Made by a program: the position numbers and the translations under genes. From Rhodanobacter denitrificans (GTDB taxonomy: Bacteria > Pseudomonadota > Gammaproteobacteria > Xanthomonadales > Rhodanobacteraceae), in the NCBI GenBank assembly GCA_003241385.1, contig QFPO01000001.1:263548-327547 (forward strand): a DNA stretch of 64,000 nt, in the 5' to 3' direction. Shown here in pieces: positions 39,586-48,638 of the stretch. Below the pieces are notes generated by a model. The model was not told where the DNA came from and made no database searches. It was given only the letters and a program-made list of their open reading frames with translations. Every line of letters starts with the position of its first letter. The stretch's first letter is position 1.

Positions 39586-39618
39586 GGCGCCCGTGCCGTG
39601 TCGGGCGGCACGGGCGCC
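39586..39618 (+). terminator. 13-bp hairpin after the ComEA-like gene
   Basis: GGCGCCCGTGCCG and its exact complement with a 7-base loop, starting 8 bases after the stop. No T tract follows, so termination is plausible but unproven. Confidence 0.5.
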
Positions 39619-39850
39619 CATGCGAAGACAGAGGTCGCGCCACCGCGACGAAGACCACGCGACCCGGGCCGCGCAGGCACGGCGATCGGCGACGACCCAT
39701 GCCGCTGGCCGGCGACCTGGCACGATGAGGCGCCTGCGCAAGCGCCATCGGTCACGGTCCCGTCGCTTCGCCCGCGCGCCGCGGGTCCTCCCGGCGCGGC
39801 CGCCACAGCGGTGCTAGACTGCGCACCCGCCGAGCGGCGGTGGTGCGCGC

Positions 39851-40312
39851 ATGATTCTCCCCAGCTATCACATCGGCCCGTCGTCGATCGCGGGCGCAGG
39901 CCAGGGTTTGTTCGTCGACGAACCGGTCGCGCGTGGGCGGCTGCTGGTCGCGCCGGATGCGATCGACCGCGTCCATCGCTTCGAGGACATCCTCGCGCAC
40001 CCGGACGCGGCGCGTCTGCTGCCGGCGACGGTGCGCTGGTTCGAGGACCGCTACACGGTCTCGACCGACTGGCCCGACGAGTGCTACGTCAATCACGCGT
40101 TCGAGCCCACCGGCCTGTGGCATCTGGGTTTCATCTTCGCGGCCGCGGACTTGCCCGCCGGCAGCGAAATCACCGTCGACTACCGGCACCTGCTCGCCCC
40201 GGGGCAGGAAGAGGATTTCCGCGACGCGCGGACCGGTCAGCCGATCGTCGGCTACACCTGGCAGGAAAGCCTGGCCACCTCCACGCGCGAGCTCGCTGCG
40301 CTGCTGACCTGA
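39851..40312 (+). CDS. SET domain-containing protein
   Basis: Compact SET domain of 153 residues: N-terminal IGPSSIAGAGQGLFVDEPVA, the SAM/pseudoknot motif CYVNHAFEPTG (the N-H of the NHSC-type motif is present) and AGSEITVDYRHL near the end. SET proteins are lysine methyltransferases; bacterial stand-alone ones are scattered, with few known targets. It begins a tight operon with a GNAT acetyltransferase (12 bases), a HutD-like protein and a 2OG oxygenase. Confidence 0.85.
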   Translation: MILPSYHIGPSSIAGAGQGLFVDEPVARGRLLVAPDAIDRVHRFEDILAHPDAARLLPATVRWFEDRYTVSTDWPDECYVNHAFEPTGLWHLGFIFAAADLPAGSEITVDYRHLLAPGQEEDFRDARTGQPIVGYTWQESLATSTRELAALLT

Positions 40313-40324
40313 TCGGGCTCGACC

Positions 40325-40849
40325 ATGATCGCCATACCCGTCCTCGAAACCGAGCGCCTGCGGCTGACCGCGCTCGGCAACCGGCATTTCGAAACCTACG
40401 CGGCGATGCTCGCCGACGAGTCGAGCACGCGCTTCATCGGCGACGGTCAGCCGCTCGACCGCATGAACGCCTGGCGCTCGATGGCGATGCTGCTCGGCCA
40501 CTGGATGCTGCGCGGCTACGGCATGTGGGCCGTGGAGCTGCGCGAAACCGGCCAGTTCGTCGGTCGCGTCGGCCTGCACAATCCGGATGGCTGGCCCGAC
40601 GTCGAACTGGGCTGGATGCTCGCACCCGAGCACCGCCACCAGGGCTACGCGACCGAGGCGGCCGCCCGCGTGCTACGCCATGCGTTCGACACGATGGACC
40701 TGCCGCGCGTGATCAGCCTGATCCGCGTCGAGAACAGCGCCTCCGAGCGCGTCGCGCGACGCCTGGGCGGCCGTCAGAACACGACGATCGACTTCCTCGG
40801 CAAGGCGACCCTGGTCTACACCTACTACCCGTCCGAGACCGACGGCTGA
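40325..40849 (+). CDS. GNAT family N-acetyltransferase (RimJ/RimL-like)
   Basis: Protein of 174 residues: VLETERLRLTAL at the start, LGWMLAPEHRHQGYATEAAA with the acetyl-CoA-binding Q/R-x-x-G-x-A motif, and SLIRVENSASERVARRLGG. This matches the Acetyltransf_3 group, which acetylates protein N-termini or small molecules. It lies 12 bases after the SET gene and 5 bases before the HutD gene. Substrate unknown. Confidence 0.9.
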   Translation: MIAIPVLETERLRLTALGNRHFETYAAMLADESSTRFIGDGQPLDRMNAWRSMAMLLGHWMLRGYGMWAVELRETGQFVGRVGLHNPDGWPDVELGWMLAPEHRHQGYATEAAARVLRHAFDTMDLPRVISLIRVENSASERVARRLGGRQNTTIDFLGKATLVYTYYPSETDG

Positions 40850-40854
40850 GCGCG

Positions 40855-41496
40855 ATGACCGCGAAGGATCCGCCCCATCTGCAACGGCTGCGTGCATCGG
40901 ACTACCGGCGCGTGCGCTGGAAGAACGACGGCGGCTGGACCACCGAGATCGCGCTGCACGAGGACGCGGCAGGCCTGCTCTGGCGCGTCAGCATCGCCGA
41001 GATCGAGCGCGATGGTCCGTTCTCGCATTTCCCCGGCGTCGACCGCGTGCTGATGCTGCTCGACGGCAGCGGCATCGAGCTCGACGTCGACGCCCTGCCC
41101 GCGCAGCGCCTGTCGCGGCGCTTCGCGCAGCTGGCGTTTCCGGGCGAGGCCGCGGTCGAGTGCCGCCTGCTGGCCGGCCCGACGCGCGACTTCAACGTGA
41201 TGACGCGGCGCGGCGCGGTCCGCGCCGAGGTCCATGCGCGCCCGCTGGTCGACGCGATGCTGCTGCACGGCGCGCCCGGCGATACCTGGCTGATCCACGT
41301 CCATGCCGGCGCGGCGGCCGTGCAGCGCGGCGACGCGCGGCTCGACGCCGCGGTCGGCGATACGCTGCGGATCGGTTTCGACGAGGCCACGCGCGAGCGC
41401 GCGATCCTGACCGGCGCCGGCGAGGTCGTGCTGGTGCGGCTCACCTCGGCCGAAGCCGCCACGCCCTCTCCGACACCCGATATCCTGCCGCCATGA
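40855..41496 (+). CDS. HutD/Ves family cupin-like protein
   Basis: Protein of 213 residues. LRASDYRRVRWKNDGGWTTE, WRVSIAEIERDGPFSHFPGV and DRVLMLLDGSGIEL are hallmarks of HutD, a bicupin encoded in some histidine-utilisation operons and called Ves in E. coli. No hut genes are nearby. Its biochemical role is unsettled; a regulatory or ligand-binding function has been proposed. ATG 40855 follows the GNAT stop by 5 bases, and the end overlaps the next gene (ATGA). Confidence 0.88.
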   Translation: MTAKDPPHLQRLRASDYRRVRWKNDGGWTTEIALHEDAAGLLWRVSIAEIERDGPFSHFPGVDRVLMLLDGSGIELDVDALPAQRLSRRFAQLAFPGEAAVECRLLAGPTRDFNVMTRRGAVRAEVHARPLVDAMLLHGAPGDTWLIHVHAGAAAVQRGDARLDAAVGDTLRIGFDEATRERAILTGAGEVVLVRLTSAEAATPSPTPDILPP

Positions 41497-42437
41497 ATCT
41501 TCCCGCCGCCGATCTGATTGCACCCGACGTACTGGCCGACGTGGAACGTCACGCCGCCGCTTTCGCGCGTCGCGAGCCTTTCCGCCACGTCGTCATCGAC
41601 GGCTTCTTCACCGACGCCTATGCGCACCGGCTGCTCGAACAGTTCCCGGATTTCGAACGCGGCAATGCGCGCAACGAGGCCGGCGAGCTCGGCGCCAAAT
41701 CGACCGTGGAGCGCATCCGCGAACTCGGGCCGGGCTACGCCGCACTCGACGATCTGATCCAGACGCGACCGTTCCTCGACTGGGTCGGCCGTGTGACCGG
41801 TATCGGCGACCTGCTCTACGATCCCTGGTACTTCGGCGGCGGCACGCACGAGAACCGCAGCGGGCAGGATCTGGACGCGCACATCGATTTCAATCGCCAT
41901 CCGGTCGAACCCTGGCATCGCCGCCTGAACCTGATCGTCTACCTCAACCCGGTCTGGGACGACGCCTGGGGCGGCAGCCTCGAGCTGCACTCGGACCCAC
42001 GCTCGGACGAGGACCAAGTCACCGTCGTGACGCCGCTGTTCAACCGCTGCGTGATCTTCGAGACGACCGAGTGGAGCTGGCACGGCTTCCCGCGCATCGA
42101 GATCCCGGCCGCACGCGGCGAGGTCAGCCGCCGCTCGATCGCGCTGTACTTCTATACGCGTGACCGGCCCGCCGACGAACTGGCCGGTACGCACTCGACG
42201 ATCTATGTCGACCGACCGCTGCCGGCGCACATCCGTGCCGGCCGCACGCTCGACGAAGCGGACCTTCAGACGCTGCGCGTACTGCTCAAGCGCCGCGACC
42301 AGCACAACCAGCGCCTGTACCGCGATATCGCCAGCCTGACCGAGCAGCTCGAACAGGCCAAGGCCGCCCTCGAGAACGGCCGCGTGGGCCGCTGGGGCTA
42401 TCTGGGACGGCGCATCCTGGCGCGGCTCAAGGGCTGA
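41493..42437 (+). CDS. 2-oxoglutarate/Fe(II)-dependent oxygenase with C-terminal coiled coil
   Basis: Protein of 314 residues. The double-stranded beta-helix core contains the iron triad His and Asp in DAHIDFNRHP and distal His in WSWHGFPRI, with the 2OG-binding Arg in SRRSIALYFYTRD. It resembles prolyl-hydroxylase-like 2OG-Fe(II) oxygenases. A C-terminal stretch (about 255-300, LKRRDQHNQRLYRDIASLTE and following) is probably a coiled coil. Last gene of the SET-GNAT-HutD-oxygenase operon, overlapping HutD by 4 bases. The target could be a protein or a small molecule. Confidence 0.87.
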   Translation: MNLPAADLIAPDVLADVERHAAAFARREPFRHVVIDGFFTDAYAHRLLEQFPDFERGNARNEAGELGAKSTVERIRELGPGYAALDDLIQTRPFLDWVGRVTGIGDLLYDPWYFGGGTHENRSGQDLDAHIDFNRHPVEPWHRRLNLIVYLNPVWDDAWGGSLELHSDPRSDEDQVTVVTPLFNRCVIFETTEWSWHGFPRIEIPAARGEVSRRSIALYFYTRDRPADELAGTHSTIYVDRPLPAHIRAGRTLDEADLQTLRVLLKRRDQHNQRLYRDIASLTEQLEQAKAALENGRVGRWGYLGRRILARLKG

Positions 42438-42681
42438 ATCCCGTCCCGGTCGGCCGTGCGCCGGTTGCACGCTGCGGTCGCGCCACGCGGCCTGGAAACA
42501 AACCGGTCCGCACGCGATGCAGGCAGCGCGCAGCGCGGCGTCGCGGTTGCTGTGCCGGCAACGACAGTCCGCTCCGATCGGGCAATGGTCGTCCCGCGAC
42601 GCCGGCTTGTGCGCCGCGTCTTTATCGCCGCCGTACGCGCGCGTACAGTCGCGCCGTCCTCCGATCCCGATGGGGTGCCGC

Positions 42682-43146
42682 GTGCGCACGGTCAACGAAT
42701 GGTTCGGCAACTACAGCCGTGATCACCAGCATCCGACCAACCGGCTGATCCACTGGATCTGTGTGCCGGCGATCCTCTGGGCCGTGCTCGCGGCGCTGTG
42801 GGTGATTCCGGTGCCGGCCGCGCTCGGCCGGCCGGGCTTCTGGGCCGGCATGTCGATGGTGCTGGCGTTCGCGTTCTACTGGCGGATGTCGCGCCAGGTC
42901 GCGCTGGCGATGCTGATCGTGTTCGTACTGCTCGGCCTGCTGAACGAGTTCCTGTACCGCATGCTCGGCCCCGTCGATCTGCTCTGGCTCGCCGGCGGCG
43001 TCTTCGTCGCGGCCTGGATCGGCCAGTTCATCGGCCATCTGATCGAGGGCGCGCGGCCCTCGTTCTTCACCGATCTGGCCTATCTGCTGATCGGCCCGGC
43101 CTGGCTCGCCGGCAAGGTCATGCGGCGGCTGCGTATCGGCTATTGA
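42682..43146 (+). CDS. Mpo1-like (DUF962) membrane protein
   Basis: Protein of 154 residues: MRTVNEWFGNYSRDHQHPTN, NRLIHWICVPAILWAVLAAL, further hydrophobic helices and FIGHLIEGARPSFFTDLAYL. The conserved His residues (DHQHPTN, IHW, GH, EG-RP) match DUF962. The yeast member Mpo1 is an iron-dependent dioxygenase in 2-hydroxy-fatty-acid breakdown, so a lipid alpha-oxidation role is possible. GTG 42682, with GGGG a few bases upstream, gives the family N-terminus; ATG 42670 would add four residues. Confidence 0.85.
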   Translation: MRTVNEWFGNYSRDHQHPTNRLIHWICVPAILWAVLAALWVIPVPAALGRPGFWAGMSMVLAFAFYWRMSRQVALAMLIVFVLLGLLNEFLYRMLGPVDLLWLAGGVFVAAWIGQFIGHLIEGARPSFFTDLAYLLIGPAWLAGKVMRRLRIGY

Positions 43147-43262
43147 CCGGCCGCGGTCCGCTCATTGCGTCCTGTCGGCGGCTCGGCTGATCGGCCCGGT
43201 GTCACGCCGTGTCGCGGCAATGATCGCCTAGACCATTCGACGTCTCTTCGACGAAAGAAGAT

Positions 43263-43356
43263 CAAGAGCTTTCGCTTGGACAGGAACAGCTCTTCGGCCT
43301 GGCCGACCTGCGCTGCTCGGCTCGCTTTAGGCGCACCAACAGCCAAGAGCGAAAGC
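43263..43356. repeat. Structured intergenic element with inverted repeats
   Basis: Between the Mpo1-like and RND genes, AAGAGCT (43264) pairs with AGCTCTT (43288), and GCTTTCGCTTGG (43268) pairs with CCAAGAGCGAAAGC (43343) apart from a 2-base bulge. CAAGAGCTTTCGCT here closely matches CAAGAGCTTCCGCT at about 63904. The area is less GC-rich than the genes. It may be a dispersed Lysobacterales-type intergenic repeat. Confidence 0.4.
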
Positions 43357-43399
43357 AAACCACAACGGCAAAAGAAGCGATGACTTCGAGTCTGGCGGT

Positions 43400-45901
43400 T
43401 CAGACCACGCGTTCGCGCGGCCGCAGCAGCCAGCGGCACAGCGCCGGCAGGAACACGATCGCCGCGATCATGTTGACGACGAACATGAAGGTCAGCATGA
43501 CGCCCATGTCGGCCTGGAACTTGAGGTCCGAGAACACCCACGTGAACACGCCGACCGCCAGCGTCAGCGCGGTGTAGAAGATCGCGATGCCGGTGGTCTT
43601 GAGCGCGGAGAAGTACGACTCGGTCAGCGGCTTGCCGGCCTGCATCGCCTCGCGCATGCGCGCGAAGATGTAGATCGCATAGTCCACGCCGATGCCGACG
43701 CCGAGCGCGATCACGGTCAGCGTGTTGACCTTCATGCCGATGTCGAGCTCGACCATCAGCGCATGGCCGAGCTCGGTCACCAGCACCAGCGGCAGCACGA
43801 TGCACAGCGACGCGAGCGGATTGCGGAAGCTGATCAGGCACATCACGAACACCGCCGCGTAGAGCAGCAGCAGCATCGTGCGCTTGACCGCGCGCACCTC
43901 GTCGTTGGTCGCGGCCATGACGCCGACGTTGCCGGTCGCCAGGCGCAGGTTGATGCGGTGGCTGGTGGTGGTCTCGCCGCGTGCCTGCGCGGCGGCGGCT
44001 TCCTCGGCGAGCTGCTCGCGCAGATTGACGTCGGGGCCGGCGAACAGGCCGTTGTCGTCGCGGAACTGCTTGACCGCCGCGACGACGCGGTCGATCGTCG
44101 TCGCGCGGTGGTCGGTCAGGAACATCATGACCGGCATCGCGCTGCAGTCGCCGTTGAGCAGGCCGGTGTCGGTCTCGAAGCCCTGCGTGTCCTGGCGCAG
44201 CGTGTCCGAGTCGCGCGGCAGCGCGCGGTAGCGCACGTTGCCCTCGTTCCAGCCGGCGTGCACGAGCTTGGCCGCGCTCGGCAGCGTCATGACCTGGGCG
44301 ACGCCCTCGACGTTGCGCATGTGCCAGGCGAAGCGGTCCAGCGTCTCCATGACCGGATAGCTGCCGATGCAGGCCGACGGCGCGGCTTCGGCGATGACGT
44401 TGAGGATGTCCACGCCGAGCGCGAACTTCTCGCTGATCAGGCGCGCGTCCTGGTTGTAGCGCGCGTCGGCGCGCAGCTCGGCCACGCCTTCCTGCGCGTC
44501 GCCGATCATCACGCGGCTGCCGTAGTGGCTGGCGGCCAGCCACGCGACGAAGCCGATCGCGATGATCACGGCGGCCGGCATCGGCCGCGCGAAGCGCGCC
44601 AGCACGGCCCAGAGCTTGTCGAACTGGGTCAGCTGGCGCAGCCGGTACTCGCGCTTGCGCGGCAGGTTGCGCAGGCGCGTGTACGACAGCAGCACCGGCA
44701 GCAGGACCAGATCGGTCAGGATCGTCAGGCCGACGCCGATCGTCGCGGTGATCGCCAGTTCAAAGATGATCCGCACCGGGATGATCAGGATCGTCGCGAA
44801 ACCGATGCAGCCGGCGATCAGGGCGACCGAGCCGGGCACCAGCAGCATGCGGAACGCCAGCCGTGCCGCGGTCGCCGGATCGACGCCCTCGCGCCGGCGC
44901 AGCTCCTCGACGCTGCCGTCCTCCAGGCCGCCGAAGAACAGCTCGCCGCGGAAGCGGTTGATCATCTGCTCGCCGTGACTGACCGCGATCGCGAAGATCA
45001 GGAACGGCGTCAGCATGTTCATCGGGTCGATGCCGAAGCCGAGCAGGCGCAGCGCGCCGAGCATCCACAGCACCGAGATCAGCGCGCAGAACACCGTCAG
45101 CGAGGCCAGCTTGGCCGACGAGGAATAGATGAACAGCAGCAGCCACGTGAACGCGATCGTCAGGAAGAAGAAGCCGATCACCGAGCGCGCGCCGTCGGTG
45201 ATGTCGCCGACCATCTTCGCGAAGCCGATCACGTGGACGCCGATGCGTTCGTTCTCGTACTTGCCACGCAGCGCCTCGAGCTGGGCCGCGATCTTGTTGT
45301 AGTCGACGTGGATGCCGTGCTCGGGATCCTCGGGCACCAGGTCGACCCAGACCATCGCGCCGGAGAAGTCCTTGGCGACCAGGCGGCCGACGATGCCGGC
45401 CTTGACGATGTTGTCGCGCACGGTCGCGAACTGCTCGGGCGTCGGCGTGAAGCCTTCGAGGTTCGGACTGAAGCCGTTCGGGATCACGTTGCCGGCGTCG
45501 AGGCCGTCCTCGACGACCTCGATGTAGCGCACGTTCGGCGTGAAGATCGAACGCAGACGCGCCTCGTCGACGTTGTCGATGCTCTTGGCCTCGAGCGTGA
45601 TGTTCTCCATCGCCTGCATGAACGGCAGGTTGAACATGTCGCCGCCCTTGTCGACCACGGCGATCAGGATGCGGTTGGCGCCGCCGAAATCGCGCTCGTA
45701 GTCGAGGAAGGTCTGCATGTACTCGTGCTGCAGCGGCACCTGCTTCTTGAAGCCCGCGTCCACGCGCAGCTGCGAGGCGAAGAACGCCATCGCCAGCGTG
45801 ATCAGCGCGAAGACGACGAGCACCGCCGGCCGGTTGCCGAACACCAGCCGCTCGGCGAAGCGGTGAAACGCACCGGGGTTGGTCGCACTGGCCGGATTCA
45901 T
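43400..45901 (-). CDS. MMPL/RND-superfamily transporter
   Basis: Inner-membrane protein of 833 residues with an internal duplication. Each half has one helix, a large periplasmic domain and a block of five helices (first block from SVIGFFFLTIAFTWLLLFIY, second from TMLLLLYAAVFVMCLISFRN). The proton-relay region has GVGIGVDYAIYIFARM in the second half. This is the lipid-exporting RND branch (MmpL/HpnN-like), not the drug-pump HAE1 type. Its ATG overlaps the YCF48 stop by 4 bases. It ends the cluster with DUF1302, DUF1329 and a lipase, suggesting lipid movement across the envelope. Confidence 0.88.
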   Translation of the reverse strand: MNPASATNPGAFHRFAERLVFGNRPAVLVVFALITLAMAFFASQLRVDAGFKKQVPLQHEYMQTFLDYERDFGGANRILIAVVDKGGDMFNLPFMQAMENITLEAKSIDNVDEARLRSIFTPNVRYIEVVEDGLDAGNVIPNGFSPNLEGFTPTPEQFATVRDNIVKAGIVGRLVAKDFSGAMVWVDLVPEDPEHGIHVDYNKIAAQLEALRGKYENERIGVHVIGFAKMVGDITDGARSVIGFFFLTIAFTWLLLFIYSSSAKLASLTVFCALISVLWMLGALRLLGFGIDPMNMLTPFLIFAIAVSHGEQMINRFRGELFFGGLEDGSVEELRRREGVDPATAARLAFRMLLVPGSVALIAGCIGFATILIIPVRIIFELAITATIGVGLTILTDLVLLPVLLSYTRLRNLPRKREYRLRQLTQFDKLWAVLARFARPMPAAVIIAIGFVAWLAASHYGSRVMIGDAQEGVAELRADARYNQDARLISEKFALGVDILNVIAEAAPSACIGSYPVMETLDRFAWHMRNVEGVAQVMTLPSAAKLVHAGWNEGNVRYRALPRDSDTLRQDTQGFETDTGLLNGDCSAMPVMMFLTDHRATTIDRVVAAVKQFRDDNGLFAGPDVNLREQLAEEAAAAQARGETTTSHRINLRLATGNVGVMAATNDEVRAVKRTMLLLLYAAVFVMCLISFRNPLASLCIVLPLVLVTELGHALMVELDIGMKVNTLTVIALGVGIGVDYAIYIFARMREAMQAGKPLTESYFSALKTTGIAIFYTALTLAVGVFTWVFSDLKFQADMGVMLTFMFVVNMIAAIVFLPALCRWLLRPRERVV

Positions 45902-47034
45902 GGCAGCTCCACCTCGCTGACGCCGTTCTCGCCGACCAGCAGCAGCCGGCGTCCGTCCAGCGGCACGGCGCCGGCGAGCATGCCGGCGCCGGGCTGGGCC
46001 ATCACCTTGAACGGCGCATCGGCGCTGCGGCGCATCAGCACCGCGCCGTTGGCGCCGACCAGGACGGCACCTTCGCCATCGAGTGCGACGCCGCCCATCA
46101 GGCCCTGTTCGCTGTCGCTGTCGCGCCGCGTCCAGTGGTCGCCGAGGTCGTCGGTCTCGTACACGTTGCCGCGCAGCCCGAATGCGAGCACGCGGTCGCC
46201 GGCGTAGCCGATCGCGCCGAACATCGAGCCGTCGTACGGCAGCTGGATGCGCTGCCAGCTCGCGCCGTCGTCGCGCGAACGGAACGCGCTGCCGCGCTCG
46301 GCGAGGATCATCAGGCCGCCGCTGCCGGTGCGCACGATCGCGTTGAGATGCGGATCGGACTCCTCGCCGAGCGCGAGCTCGTCCTGGCTGAAGACCATCG
46401 AGGTGTCCTGGCCGTCGTCGGCGGCGTCGGCCGCCGTTGCCGCGCGATCGGCGTCGCTCCCGGTCGCGGCGCCGGCCGGCGGCGGCGGTGCGGCGGCGAG
46501 CAGTTCGGGCTGCCAGCTCGCACCGCCGTCGCGCGTGACCAGCATGCGGCTGTACGCGCCGACCGCGATGCCGTGGCGGTCGTCGACGAACAGTACGTCG
46601 AGCAGCGGCGCACCATGGCGCGGATCGGTCGGCAGCGTCGCATCGTCTTCGTAGATGTCGCGGTGCTGTACGGTCCAGTGCGCACCGCCGTCGGCGCTGT
46701 GCACGATCACGCCGTCGTGGCCGACCGCCCAGACCGAATCGCCGCGCGCGGTCGCCGCGGTCAGCAGGACCCGGACCGGCACGTCGGCCGACTGCGTCCA
46801 GTCGCGGCCGTCGGCCGAGCGCAGCACGTGGCCGCGGTCACCGACGACGAGGTAGCCGTCGCCGACGCGCAGCGCATCGAGCAGCAGCGAGCGTGCGGCC
46901 AGCGGCATCGTTTCGGCCGGCGACGATACCGGGTCGGGCCAGGCCGGCGGATCGGCCGCCCGGCCGGCCAGCGGCAGCGCGGCAAAGAGGCAGAGTGCCG
47001 CGGACCGGCACCGTGCGAACGAGGATCGGGTCAT
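45898..47034 (-). CDS. YCF48/BNR-repeat exported protein
   Basis: Protein of 378 residues with a signal peptide (cleavage near AGRAADP). Repeats typical of YCF48/photosystem-II assembly-like beta-propellers are visible: GHVLRSADGRDWTQ, GVIVHSADGGAHWT, MLVTRDGGASWQPE, SAFRSRDDGASWQR and NVYETDDLGDHWTR, each with the Asp-box-like S/D-x-D-x-G-x-x-W. An acidic, Ala-rich insert lies near 190-215. Such proteins are often encoded beside RND and DUF1302/DUF1329 genes and may assist transporter assembly. It is coupled to the RND gene by ATGA. Confidence 0.85.
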   Translation of the reverse strand: MTRSSFARCRSAALCLFAALPLAGRAADPPAWPDPVSSPAETMPLAARSLLLDALRVGDGYLVVGDRGHVLRSADGRDWTQSADVPVRVLLTAATARGDSVWAVGHDGVIVHSADGGAHWTVQHRDIYEDDATLPTDPRHGAPLLDVLFVDDRHGIAVGAYSRMLVTRDGGASWQPELLAAAPPPPAGAATGSDADRAATAADAADDGQDTSMVFSQDELALGEESDPHLNAIVRTGSGGLMILAERGSAFRSRDDGASWQRIQLPYDGSMFGAIGYAGDRVLAFGLRGNVYETDDLGDHWTRRDSDSEQGLMGGVALDGEGAVLVGANGAVLMRRSADAPFKVMAQPGAGMLAGAVPLDGRRLLLVGENGVSEVELP

Positions 47035-47244
47035 GTCGGAACGGGGCAGCGGCGGACAGGGAGAATGCGATGATGCCCGAACGGCGCCGTCATGCGCGGC
47101 GATCGCGGACGGGCACAGGCGGCGCGGTGCGACCGCACCGCGCGCCGGATCGATTGCTCGATGCGGCGCGTCGGATTGGGGGAACGGCGGACACGGGCGC
47201 CGCGTCGGGGCCCGTGTCCGCGGAGGTTGCGAACGGCGACGCGC

Positions 47245-48621
47245 TTACTGGATGCCGCGCTGGCGCAGCGAGTTCGGCGAGAACGCATCGGGCGTGAGCT
47301 GCACCGAGAAGTTGTAGCCCGAGTCCTCGTTGTCCAGACCGCCGACGATGTAGCGTCCGTTCTTGAGGTCGTGGTGGGTCTCCAGCGTCGACCAGAACGT
47401 CGGCAGATCGTAGTAGGTCACGCTCGGCGCCTCCGAGTAGCGCCACAGCTTGCCATCGGTGTCGTAGTGGTCGGTCAGCAGGATCTGCCAGCTGTCCTCG
47501 TCGAGATAGAACGTCCGCCGCGGGTTGATGTGGCTCATGCCGGGCTTGAGCGTGGCCTCGACCACGTAGATGCGATGCAGCTCGTAGCGCAGCAGGTCCG
47601 GGTTGATATAGCCGGGCTTGATCAGGTCGGCGATCTTCGCGGTGTGCGCCTTGTACGAGTTGTACGGCACGTACATCTCGCGCTTCTCGACGAGCTTCCA
47701 GTCGTAGCGGTCGAGCGCGCCGTTGAACATGTCCAGCATGTCCGAGGTGCGCAGATTGTCCGAGGCGGTGCCGGGATTGTCGTAGGCGACCTGCGGCGCG
47801 CGGCGCACGCGGCGCTGACCGGGGTTGTAGACCCAGGCCTGGCGCGGCGAGGTCTTGGCGTTGAGCGTCTCGTGCACGAGCAGGATCTGGCCGGCGTAGC
47901 GCGGCGGCGAGGTCACTTCCTGGTAGAAATAGATCAGGATGTTGTTGATGTTCTCGATCGTCGCACCAGGCCGGAAGTACGGCGACAGCGTCTGCTCTTT
48001 GATCCGCACCAGCGTGTACTGGCCACCGGCCGTCGGCATCGCCTGGTTGTACCAGTGGTCGAGCGTGATGCCCTTGAACTTGAGCTTGTGGTTCCAGATC
48101 GCCTGAGCGCCGGCGGTGGACGCATCGGTGCTGAGGATCGGGAACGGGAAGCCCTGCGAGACGCTGCCGACGCCGTCGCCGTCGCTGACCAGTTCGCCGG
48201 TCGAGGCGTTCTTGATCGTGGCCTCGTAGATCGTCGACGGGAACGCGGCGCTGCGGCGGGTCGGATAGACCACCATCTTCCAGTTCGGATACTTCTCGAA
48301 CATCGCGATCTGGCCGGCCGACAGCTTGTTGCCGTAGGACTTGTAGTTCTGCGCGGTGATCTCGACGGTCGGCTTGTCGTCCGGATACGGATCGACCTGC
48401 TGCTTGCCGGGCGTGAAGCCGGCCGGCGCCTTCGTGATGCCGCCGTCCCAGGCCGGGATCGTGCCGTCGGCGTTGCCGGCGCGCAGTGCGCCGGTCGGGG
48501 TCAGTTCGGTGCCGCTGACGCCGAGCTTGGCGACCTCGCCGGCCGGCGCCTTGGCGAGCGCGACCGACGCGCACGCGGCCGATATCGCGAACGCGAGGAG
48601 TGTCTGCTTGATAGTCGTCAT
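47245..48621 (-). CDS. DUF1329 outer-membrane-associated protein
   Basis: Protein of 458 residues with a signal peptide (cleavage near VALAKAPA). ELTPTGALRAGNADGTIPAW, DGGITKAPAGF and RAPQVAYDNPGTASDNLRTS are diagnostic of DUF1329, a LolA/LolB-like fold by family knowledge. It follows the DUF1302 gene by 17 bases; the two families are almost always paired. GAGGAGAG upstream fixes ATG 48621. Proposed roles are lipid or hydrophobic-ligand handling at the outer membrane. Confidence 0.92.
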   Translation of the reverse strand: MTTIKQTLLAFAISAACASVALAKAPAGEVAKLGVSGTELTPTGALRAGNADGTIPAWDGGITKAPAGFTPGKQQVDPYPDDKPTVEITAQNYKSYGNKLSAGQIAMFEKYPNWKMVVYPTRRSAAFPSTIYEATIKNASTGELVSDGDGVGSVSQGFPFPILSTDASTAGAQAIWNHKLKFKGITLDHWYNQAMPTAGGQYTLVRIKEQTLSPYFRPGATIENINNILIYFYQEVTSPPRYAGQILLVHETLNAKTSPRQAWVYNPGQRRVRRAPQVAYDNPGTASDNLRTSDMLDMFNGALDRYDWKLVEKREMYVPYNSYKAHTAKIADLIKPGYINPDLLRYELHRIYVVEATLKPGMSHINPRRTFYLDEDSWQILLTDHYDTDGKLWRYSEAPSVTYYDLPTFWSTLETHHDLKNGRYIVGGLDNEDSGYNFSVQLTPDAFSPNSLRQRGIQ

Positions 48622-48638
48622 CGTCTTGGCTCTCCTCG

